Shown here one piece after another: positions 7,986-13,993 of a stretch of DNA of 13,993 nt (positions within the stretch are counted from its first letter, which is position 1; each line of letters begins with the position of its first letter). Source of the stretch: Thermoplasmata archaeon. Lineage in GTDB: Archaea > Thermoplasmatota > Thermoplasmata > Thermoplasmatales > Thermoplasmataceae. Made by a program: the position numbers and the translations under genes. The stretch covers positions 1-13,993 of the forward strand of contig JAKAYN010000002.1 in the NCBI GenBank assembly GCA_021826785.1, in the 5' to 3' direction. Below the pieces are notes generated by a model. That model was not told where the DNA came from and searched no databases. It saw only the letters and a program-made list of their open reading frames with translations.

Positions 7986-8918
7986 TTATAAAAATGGTCC
8001 AAGGAGTATTGGCAGGATAACTGTGGCATCTCCATATATATTTACAAACTTTGCGTCCTCTCTTACCTTCTTCCATGATATTGCCTCCTCAAGCTTTGCA
8101 CCTGATAATGAACCATCATACTCCTGGGCTGTGGTTATGTAAACCGCATTGTTAAGCCCATCCCTAAACTGATTCCACCATATTGTGTGGTGCTTTGAAA
8201 TACCACCGCCAATCATTATTGCCCCAGTTTTTTTTGCATCAAAGATTATGTCTGATAGCTTATGCTCATCCTCCAAAAGATTTATTCTGAAATCTCTATT
8301 CATTTCATAAAAAGACCATAGCTGGGAGCCAACAGAACCATCGGTCATGCCAGGCACAAAGATCGGTATATTATTTTTATAAGCATTGTATATTATTGAA
8401 GATTCGTTGTTTATCCTCTTTCCAAGCTCCCATATAAGCTCATAGCCTGACCATTCCTTCTTTTCCTTGTAGAGCTCATCAAGTATTGGCATAACCTTTT
8501 CCTCTATTATTGTTCCATAGCTTTCATCAGGCACAAAGACATTGCCAAGCCTGTTTATGCCAAGGTTTCTAAGTGCCGCATCACTAAAATTAAATGTTCC
8601 AGAGTAATAATTTCTGTAGGTTCTTGCTATGTCATGGTCAAGTGTGCCGTTTGTTGTTATAATAACGTCAACAAGCTTCCTTTTTACAATTTCGTTTATT
8701 ATTCCCCTGGTACCGGTTGATATAATATCAGCAGGGAATGATAGAAACGTTGTTTCATCATCGCTAAACATTTCCTTTATTATCTCATAGCCCTCATAGA
8801 TCTTTTTTGCAGTAAAGCCACCGGCGTTGCCAAACATCTCAATAAGCTGCGAAAGTGTAGTTTTACTGTTTAATATAACATCCTTAACAGGCTCCTTAAG
8901 AAGATCATTTCTGTCCAT
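7986..8918 (-). CDS. dys: Deoxyhypusine synthase
   Basis: Transfers the aminobutyl group of spermidine, using NAD, to one lysine of archaeal initiation factor aIF5A, making deoxyhypusine in the cytosol. The 310-residue length is normal for archaeal enzymes. The catalytic lysine is K242 in GGGISKHH (237-244), equivalent to the lysine in GGGVVKHH of the human enzyme. The following TAQEYDGSLSGAKLEEAISW carries the conserved Asp-Gly-Ser-x-Ser-Gly-Ala and Glu-Ala-x-Ser-Trp elements. NAD-site motifs include ISTGTRG (66-72), ITTNGTLDHDIAR (87-99) and FVPGMTDGSVGSQ (187-199). The start at 8918 gives the standard N-terminus. It converges with the MFS gene and diverges from the Fe-S membrane gene across 73 bases that hold repeated TTGTAGAA boxes. 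The aIF5A gene is not in the window. Confidence 0.95.
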   Translation of the reverse strand: MDRNDLLKEPVKDVILNSKTTLSQLIEMFGNAGGFTAKKIYEGYEIIKEMFSDDETTFLSFPADIISTGTRGIINEIVKRKLVDVIITTNGTLDHDIARTYRNYYSGTFNFSDAALRNLGINRLGNVFVPDESYGTIIEEKVMPILDELYKEKKEWSGYELIWELGKRINNESSIIYNAYKNNIPIFVPGMTDGSVGSQLWSFYEMNRDFRINLLEDEHKLSDIIFDAKKTGAIMIGGGISKHHTIWWNQFRDGLNNAVYITTAQEYDGSLSGAKLEEAISWKKVREDAKFVNIYGDATVILPILLGPFL

Positions 8919-8939
8919 TGTACCTTTATATATAAATAA

Positions 8940-8949
8940 TATAAATATT
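8940..8949 (-). promoter_or_regulatory. TATA box of dys
   Basis: On the minus strand AATATTTATA is centred about 26 bases upstream of the dys ATG, as expected for a leaderless transcript. A second TATA-like run at 8924-8937 is too close to the ATG to serve the annotated start. One TTGTAGAA box abuts the upstream (BRE) side. Confidence 0.5.
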
Positions 8950-8982
8950 TGTAGAAGTGTATTGTAGAAAATCTTCTACAAT
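8949..8982. promoter_or_regulatory. Operator-like cluster of three TTGTAGAA boxes
   Basis: TTGTAGAA occurs at 8949-8956 and again at 8962-8969, a direct repeat offset by 13 bases. The complement TTCTACAA is at 8974-8981. The second and third copies form a perfect 9-base inverted repeat, ATTGTAGAA and TTCTACAAT, around a 4-base spacer (8961-8982). The cluster lies over the BRE side of the dys promoter and 10-43 bases before the ATG at 8992, where the other promoter should be. A dimeric transcription factor site is the simplest reading. A hairpin in a short 5' leader is an alternative. Confidence 0.6.
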
Positions 8983-8991
8983 TAGTTTCAA

Positions 8992-10968
8992 ATGCACGTT
9001 TTAAATTTGTTAATCATGCTAATATATATTCTCTGGCTTTTCACAGCACTTATGGCCTTTGCCATGGCATATGCAATATCATATGCAAGGAAATCATCAT
9101 CACAGGCCCAGAGGTTTATTGTTTATCTTATACTATCAATGATGAATGGCATGCTAATCGGCCCGCTTTTCTATTATTTGTTTAAATTGCCATTTGTAAG
9201 GGCTGCAGAGGTATCATCATTTGCAATGATGATCGAGGCCATACCATTCCTCGGAATTTTTTTATCAGATATTATGAATGAGAGATCACGCAACAAAACA
9301 TTTCTTTATTATTATACATCTATATTTGTAATAATTGATGAGGTAATAATGAGCCTTGATTTTAACCTTATTTCCGGATCCGAAAATGCTGTTAATTTAT
9401 ATTCAATAATAAGATCGCTGTCAAGTTACTGGTTTGTTTTGCCAATGGCTTCTGAAATGTTTCTAAGTGCCCTTCTTTTAAGAAATGATGTAAACCGCTT
9501 TATGTTTTATGTTTTTTCAGTTCAGGCTGCAGTAATGCTATTAATGCCAAATATTTTCCCAGGATTATGGGTTCCATTGGCTGTTTACATTTCCGGTGCA
9601 GTAATGACCGGATTTTTCATATATATGTTTGAATACCTTTATAAAAAACAGTCACTAAGCAATTCGTCCGGGAGATATATAATAGAATTACTCATTGGAT
9701 ATAGCCTAATGATGGGATCCATATTCCTGTGGCAGTACAATAAATCATTATTTTTAATATCAATATCAATGGTAATTTACATGGCAATATATCTAAATGG
9801 AATATTAAAGTACAAATTTAACGATAGAAAATTTTTCTGGATATCAAATAAAAAATGGTCATTGATATACATGATAATGGTTTTCACCTCAGAATTTTTC
9901 ATGGGTGCAACATTTGATGCACAATACTACGGTGCATCTTTTTTTATATCATCAATGAATCTTGCAGTTGTTTCAGGAAGCATTTATAATATGATTCTGA
10001 CATCAATTTATGATTTTATTGCGTTTTTTGGCATTATTTCATTATCTACATGGTTTTTAATCATGATGGGCATCGAGATGGGTTCCCTTGTTGTTTTTAG
10101 GCTTAAGACTGCACACCTTGAAAATAGGATCAGAATGATATTAATGCTCTGTGCATATGCGGTTTACAGCATATTAATACCATCATTTATAATACCAAAT
10201 AACTCCAAAATACCATTCATAGGCTGGACGATGGGCATCGGCTCTGGAGGGCCAGTTGCGCCTGCATTGATTCTTCCAATAATATTGACGTACGTTATCA
10301 GCGGCTCATTATCATTTCTCTTTGGCTCAAGGCAGATATGTTCATTATTTTGCACGGCACCTGTTATGTACCAGGGCACATTCTACGATTCAATGAAGAA
10401 TTTTAACAGGTCTGGGAAAACCTCCAAATCAATAACATTATCAAACAAATCAGGAAAATTACTATATAGAATCGTTTCCTTGCTTGTTTATTCCTCATTG
10501 GGCATAACGGCAGTGTTATCATACCTTGATTCGATCCATGCTGAATCAATTTACATATATGGAACAGACCCGGAATACATGCTGTATATATTCTACTTTG
10601 GTGTTTTATGGTACATCGTCTTTCTAACAATGCCCGTTCTTGGTTCTTATGCTTGCATAAACACAGGATACTGCCACTGGGGGAACTTTAACCGGTTTAT
10701 TTCAAAATTCGGATTCTTTAAATTAAAGGTTAAGGACCCAGCAACATGCCTAACCTGCAGGACAAAGGACTGCGCCAAAGCATGCCCTGTTGGAAACCAT
10801 GAACTACCAGGGAATTTTATAAAAAATGGGGAGTATAGAGACTCAAGATGCATAGGCATAGGTGATTGCCTAGAGGCATGCCCAAATGAAAACATATTCT
10901 TCTACGATGTAAGGCATTTCATAAGAGAAAAGACATCAAAAAAAGGCAGCGTTTTGAATGATAGGTGA
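8992..10968 (+). CDS. Polytopic membrane protein with NapH/NosR-like and ferredoxin-type Fe-S region
   Basis: A 658-residue protein with about 13 predicted membrane helices and a cytoplasmic-type Fe-S C-terminus; a membrane electron-transfer role is likely, partners unknown. Residues 1-270 are homologous to the whole protein encoded at 11002-11847. Further on, C450-x3-C454 (QICSLFCTAP) and C555-x5-C561 (YACINTGYCHWG) sit near helix ends, as in polyferredoxin-like NapH/NosR proteins. The C-terminal domain has C586-x2-C589-x4-C594-x3-C598-Pro and then C620-x5-C626-x3-C630-Pro. In the second motif the central cysteine of the usual C-x2-C-x2-C is Ile623, so a 3Fe or lost second cluster is possible. 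No Shine-Dalgarno. An alternative start at 9016 would remove eight residues. No catalytic subunit lies alongside. Confidence 0.8.
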   Translation: MHVLNLLIMLIYILWLFTALMAFAMAYAISYARKSSSQAQRFIVYLILSMMNGMLIGPLFYYLFKLPFVRAAEVSSFAMMIEAIPFLGIFLSDIMNERSRNKTFLYYYTSIFVIIDEVIMSLDFNLISGSENAVNLYSIIRSLSSYWFVLPMASEMFLSALLLRNDVNRFMFYVFSVQAAVMLLMPNIFPGLWVPLAVYISGAVMTGFFIYMFEYLYKKQSLSNSSGRYIIELLIGYSLMMGSIFLWQYNKSLFLISISMVIYMAIYLNGILKYKFNDRKFFWISNKKWSLIYMIMVFTSEFFMGATFDAQYYGASFFISSMNLAVVSGSIYNMILTSIYDFIAFFGIISLSTWFLIMMGIEMGSLVVFRLKTAHLENRIRMILMLCAYAVYSILIPSFIIPNNSKIPFIGWTMGIGSGGPVAPALILPIILTYVISGSLSFLFGSRQICSLFCTAPVMYQGTFYDSMKNFNRSGKTSKSITLSNKSGKLLYRIVSLLVYSSLGITAVLSYLDSIHAESIYIYGTDPEYMLYIFYFGVLWYIVFLTMPVLGSYACINTGYCHWGNFNRFISKFGFFKLKVKDPATCLTCRTKDCAKACPVGNHELPGNFIKNGEYRDSRCIGIGDCLEACPNENIFFYDVRHFIREKTSKKGSVLNDR

Positions 10969-10970
10969 AA

Positions 10971-10980
10971 TTTATATAAA
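10971..10980 (+). promoter_or_regulatory. TATA box of the short membrane paralogue
   Basis: TTTATATAAA is centred 26.5 bases before the ATG at 11002 and begins two bases after the upstream stop codon. It is the best archaeal TATA match in the window and predicts transcription starting on the ATG itself. Confidence 0.65.
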
Positions 10981-11001
10981 AATATAAAATGGCACCCTGA
11001 C

Positions 11002-11847
11002 ATGTACAATTTAATATATATAATATTAACAGAGATTATAATGACGCCATTGATAATATGGATACTTGATTACTCTCTATCATTGTCAAAGAAAATGTCA
11101 TTTTTATCGCATTCAATTTCGCTGATTATACTTGTTATGATGGCAAGCATGCTGGATGCGCTTTTTTATTATTTTGTAACATATAAAAATCTTGTTGATG
11201 CTGTAATAGCAATTAATATAGCAATGGATACAACGACAGTTGCATTGCTTTACATACTTGTTAGGTACATAAGGCATACAACGGCAAAATATGACAGAAA
11301 ATTAATGATTAATGGCTCAATTTTATTAACATGGAATGAAATATCCATGGCTCTATTTCTTTTTGCACTTTCTCAAAATTATATTTTTAAAAGTATTAAT
11401 TATATAAAATACATATCATTCTTTGGCTCATCGATAACATATATATTATTCCTAATTCCAATGGTTACCGAGATGATTTTTTTTATAGTAATAAAACTAA
11501 AGTTATTTAACAGATTTGCAGGAATACTTTTACTATTAATGCAGGTATCTGATCCGGCAATGTTTCACGGTTTTATTGAGTTCCCGCTTATTATATCATA
11601 TTCAATTATAATGTTTATTGTTTTGTATTTACTTGTTGTTTACATATTCAGGAATAGAAAAAATCTTTCACCGGGCAATAAAAGACTAATTTCATGGATT
11701 TTTGTTTTAATAGCAGTATCTGCTGCAGGTATAATAGAGCCATTTATAATATCGAAACCGTTTGGCTTATCATGGCTATTAATGGCATTCAGCATGGTTA
11801 TATCCATGCTGTTATACTTTGAGATTGTTTTTGGTTTATTCGATTAA
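11002..11847 (+). CDS. Polytopic membrane protein, paralogue of the N-terminal domain of the upstream Fe-S protein
   Basis: A 281-residue protein of seven or eight predicted helices with no cysteine motif. It aligns collinearly with residues 1-270 of the preceding protein: LFYYF (54-58) with LFYYL (59-63), WNEISMAL (111-118) with IDEVIMSL (115-122), IPMVTEM (152-158) with LPMASEM (150-156), NRF (170-172) with NRF (168-170), Q181 with Q178, and PAMFHGF (185-191) with PNIFPGL (186-192). Two acidic residues inside helices, E113 and E157, are shared. Function is unknown; a partner or competitor of the Fe-S protein in a membrane complex is inference. It starts 33 bases downstream with its own TATA box, and its stop overlaps the convergent next gene by four bases. 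Confidence 0.78.
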   Translation: MYNLIYIILTEIIMTPLIIWILDYSLSLSKKMSFLSHSISLIILVMMASMLDALFYYFVTYKNLVDAVIAINIAMDTTTVALLYILVRYIRHTTAKYDRKLMINGSILLTWNEISMALFLFALSQNYIFKSINYIKYISFFGSSITYILFLIPMVTEMIFFIVIKLKLFNRFAGILLLLMQVSDPAMFHGFIEFPLIISYSIIMFIVLYLLVVYIFRNRKNLSPGNKRLISWIFVLIAVSAAGIIEPFIISKPFGLSWLLMAFSMVISMLLYFEIVFGLFD

Positions 11848-12749
11848 ATTCTTATCTTTTTCTTATGTATCATGTTTAAATGAACGTTTCTTGCTATTGT
11901 TATCCCGGGCCTTATCAAAAGCTGTGAGCTCCCGGCTATAAAAAGATAAACACCAAGTATATAATTACCGGCTGGTAGAAACTCAAAGCTGCCTATTATG
12001 AACTCAAGGCCTATCATTATATCGTTGCCTATTGATAGTGATGAATAAAATGATGATAATTTCTCCCTTCTCTTTAATTTTAATGAATACTCATAAAGTT
12101 TTTTGTTAACCCAGTCTATATTTAAAAAGTATTCAATGTTTATAACAAGTTTTGCCAGCATCTGCTTTTTAATTAACTTTATAACACCAAGGTAAAAACT
12201 TTCCCTGATGGAGTTCTGCAAATAATCTATGTAATTATAATTCGATCCATATAAACCATTCTTTAGTATTATTAAAAGATCTATAAACCAATCATTTTCT
12301 ATGTATTTTTTATAATCATACTCTGAGAAATCAATCTTTATATTATTATAATAATCCTCAAGCTCAATAGAGTTTATAAAATCATTGTTTGAGAATACAG
12401 GCAAGGCTGAAAGTACATTATTTTTATCTATCCTGTACTCGTTCTGCTTTATTATATCAAAAATTATCATTGAAAGCTTTTTATCATAATATGAAAGTAT
12501 CATAAGATCATTTGTAAATGGATCCTTTTTAAAATATGATATAATAGAACCAAATATTTTTATATCCTCATTTTTATACTCTATTGAATATATGGATTGA
12601 TCAATCTTCCAGTTATTCTCTTTTAATATTGTATTTTCATCCTTGCCCGTTATAAATGAGATTAAATCTATTATGTTGCCCACCTTTAAATTGTATGTAT
12701 AATAACCATTCTTTATTGTTTTTATTACCTGATTTGTAATCTCATCCAT
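11844..12749 (-). CDS. Hypothetical protein with C-terminal YrhK-like membrane hairpin
   Basis: A 301-residue protein. I do not recognise the first ~235 residues: they are rich in Ile, Asn, Asp, Lys and Tyr, mostly soluble, with helical stretches such as SFYLGVIKLIKKQMLAKLV. The last 60 contain two hydrophobic segments (about 244-258 and 263-279) with IGSFEFLPAG and VYLFIAGSSQLLIRP. The paired Gly-Ser and the Ile-Arg-Pro after the second segment resemble the YrhK-like domain of bacteria and archaea. A basic tail (HKKKIRI) follows. Both termini are probably cytoplasmic. The gene converges on the short paralogue with a 4-base stop overlap and diverges from folC across 75 bases. The YrhK match is from memory of the pattern and moderate; function is unknown. 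Confidence 0.68.
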   Translation of the reverse strand: MDEITNQVIKTIKNGYYTYNLKVGNIIDLISFITGKDENTILKENNWKIDQSIYSIEYKNEDIKIFGSIISYFKKDPFTNDLMILSYYDKKLSMIIFDIIKQNEYRIDKNNVLSALPVFSNNDFINSIELEDYYNNIKIDFSEYDYKKYIENDWFIDLLIILKNGLYGSNYNYIDYLQNSIRESFYLGVIKLIKKQMLAKLVINIEYFLNIDWVNKKLYEYSLKLKRREKLSSFYSSLSIGNDIMIGLEFIIGSFEFLPAGNYILGVYLFIAGSSQLLIRPGITIARNVHLNMIHKKKIRI

Positions 12750-12770
12750 AAAAAAATAGTTAAAAACAAT

Positions 12771-12784
12771 ATTTAAATTTAAAT
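12771..12784. promoter_or_regulatory. Palindromic AT element in the divergent 11844-12749/folC promoter
   Basis: ATTTAAATTTAAAT is a perfect 14-base palindrome centred about 28 bases upstream of the minus-strand ATG at 12749, the right place for its TATA box. In such AT-rich DNA the symmetry may be accidental. Confidence 0.4.
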
Positions 12785-12795
12785 GAGTAGATTAA

Positions 12796-12806
12796 CTTTT
12801 ATATTG
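12796..12806 (+). promoter_or_regulatory. Probable TATA element of folC
   Basis: CTTTTATATTG is centred about 24 bases before the folC ATG at 12825, consistent with a leaderless or near-leaderless mRNA. Confidence 0.45.
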
Positions 12807-12824
12807 AATAAACATTAACATGCA

Positions 12825-13993
12825 ATGGATAGCATTTTAAATTATCTTTACGAATTGAAGCGTGAAGGTATAAAGCTTGGACTCGATACAACAAGGGCCT
12901 TTGCGGAGCATTTAGGGAATCCTCAGGATAAATATGAAAATATACACGTTGCCGGAACCAATGGCAAAGGTTCAATATCAAATTACATATACAATATATT
13001 AAGGCAGAGGTACAATACTGGTTTGTACACCTCACCACATCTTATAAAGTTTAATGAGCGAATTATATTTAATAAAGAGATGATCAGTGATGATTATATA
13101 AGAAAATTTGTCTCTGAAAACAGAGATTATATAGACAATTTATCAAAGATTAACATGAATCCAACATTTTTTGAGACAACAACCGTCATGGCGTTTAAGT
13201 ATTTTTCAGACATGCATGCTGATTTTGCGGCGATAGAAGTCGGCCTTGGTGGAAGGCTTGATTCGACTAATATTATAAAACCTGAGATAAGTGTGATAGG
13301 CCAGATAGGCTATGAGCATTATCAGAGACTTGGCTGCTCACTCACATCTATAGCCTATGAAAAAGGAGGCATAATAAAACCTGGAATACCGGTGGTTTTA
13401 CAGGATAAAAAGCCAGAGGTTATTAAAGAGATAAAAAAGCTATCACAGGTAAGAAAATCAAAATTAATACTATCCGAGGATTATTCAATAAACACCGAGC
13501 CAGAAATATATAACCTCAAAATGGTCTTTGATTTAAAAACACCATTAAATGATTATCATATAGAATCAAATAATCTTGGTCTTTACCAGGTAAAAAACAT
13601 AAAAACCGCGATAGCTGCTATAGAAAACATAAACACAAATGTAAGCAAGACCGATGTGGAAAACGGTATAGACCGTGCGATATGGCACGGAAGGCTCGAG
13701 ATCATAAAGGCATCACCACTTGTTGTTATAGATTCTGCGCACAACCCACCTGCGGCAAATAACCTTGTGCCATCATTTAAAAAGTTCATAAAAAAGAAAC
13801 CACTGCTATTAATAGGCATGCTTTCAGACAAAGACGTATTTTCATTTTTAACCATTATGAGGCAGCTATCTGATGAAATAATATTAACAATGCCAAATGA
13901 ACCTGACAGAGCACTTGATCCAGAAAAGATAAGGGATCTGGCATCATCCATTTATCATAATGTAAAAATTATAAAGGATCCATTGGCAGCATA
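12825..13993 (+). CDS. folC: Folylpolyglutamate/dihydrofolate synthase FolC (3' end outside window)
   Basis: An ATP-dependent Mur-ligase-family enzyme that joins glutamate to folates, and possibly to dihydropteroate, in the cytosol. The frame stays open from the ATG at 12825 to the window edge: 389 codons plus two bases, without a stop, so the gene is cut only by the window and few residues should be missing. Motifs in order: P-loop AGTNGKGS (43-50), TSPHL (69-73), EVGLGGRLDSTN, EKGGIIKPG (family form EKAGIIKPG), GRLE, DSAHNPPAA (DGAHNP in many homologues) and GMLSDKD. An ATG at 12820 is rejected because it hits a stop after six codons. No Shine-Dalgarno. Minus-strand open frames at 12799-13038 and 13583-13951 are antisense shadows of it. 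Confidence 0.93.
   Translation, partial: MDSILNYLYELKREGIKLGLDTTRAFAEHLGNPQDKYENIHVAGTNGKGSISNYIYNILRQRYNTGLYTSPHLIKFNERIIFNKEMISDDYIRKFVSENRDYIDNLSKINMNPTFFETTTVMAFKYFSDMHADFAAIEVGLGGRLDSTNIIKPEISVIGQIGYEHYQRLGCSLTSIAYEKGGIIKPGIPVVLQDKKPEVIKEIKKLSQVRKSKLILSEDYSINTEPEIYNLKMVFDLKTPLNDYHIESNNLGLYQVKNIKTAIAAIENINTNVSKTDVENGIDRAIWHGRLEIIKASPLVVIDSAHNPPAANNLVPSFKKFIKKKPLLLIGMLSDKDVFSFLTIMRQLSDEIILTMPNEPDRALDPEKIRDLASSIYHNVKIIKDPLAA

Noticed and set aside
10164-10895. Three minus-strand open frames of 71-82 codons inside the Fe-S membrane gene
   Set aside because: All are antisense to a well-supported long gene, and have no promoter or recognisable product.
10989-11000. Tiny ORF ATG-GCA-CCC-TGA just before the short membrane paralogue, a possible leader peptide
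   Set aside because: The TATA box at 10971-10980 predicts transcription starting at about 11002, so this ORF would not be on that mRNA.
12820-12840. Earlier ATG for folC at 12820
   Set aside because: It is in another frame and meets TAA after six codons; the ATG at 12825 opens the folC frame.
12799-13951. Two minus-strand open frames (79 and 122 codons) opposite folC
   Set aside because: They are antisense to folC, whose motifs run through both regions.

Overview
The window looks like chromosome of a Thermoplasmatales archaeon, an extreme acidophile such as Picrophilus or Ferroplasma. The genus is an inference. The archaeal assignment rests on a deoxyhypusine synthase gene, on AT-rich TATA-type promoters placed about 20-28 bases before start codons with almost no room for a leader, on the lack of Shine-Dalgarno motifs at first genes, and on heavy use of AGG for Arg and ATA for Ile in AT-rich coding sequence. 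I saw no IS element, tRNA, rRNA or CRISPR array, and no gene-free stretch over 300 bases.

Layout: (1) 64-1463 (+) is a two-gene operon of a TauE/SafE-type anion permease and a small DUF1634-type membrane protein, overlapping by ATGA. (2) 1470-1940 (-) is a Bcp-type peroxiredoxin, convergent with that operon across a few bases and divergent from a zinc-dependent alcohol dehydrogenase (2055-3065, +). (3) 3179-6532 (+) encodes a 1117-residue single-pass membrane protein. It has a signal peptide, a very large ectodomain rich in Asn, Tyr and Ile with about 50 N-glycosylation sequons, one membrane helix near the C-terminus and a short cytoplasmic winged-helix-like tail. (4) 6575-7897 (+) is an MFS transporter, convergent with deoxyhypusine synthase (7986-8918, -). 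(5) 8992-10968 and 11002-11847 (both +) encode two membrane proteins. The second is a paralogue of the N-terminal part of the first; the first also carries a NapH/NosR-like cysteine region and a C-terminal ferredoxin-type domain. (6) 11844-12749 (-) is a hypothetical protein with a C-terminal YrhK-like hydrophobic hairpin. (7) 12825 to the right edge (+) is folC, cut off by the window.

Most genes are single transcription units with their own TATA element. The one clear polycistron, TauE-DUF1634, is also the one place where an internal gene has a convincing Shine-Dalgarno sequence.

The strongest candidates for undescribed biology are the giant glycosylated ectodomain joined to a cytoplasmic wHTH (a possible one-component surface sensor), the membrane/Fe-S gene with its truncated paralogue, and a set of TTGTAGAA boxes, two of them forming a perfect inverted repeat, in the divergent dys/Fe-S promoter region.
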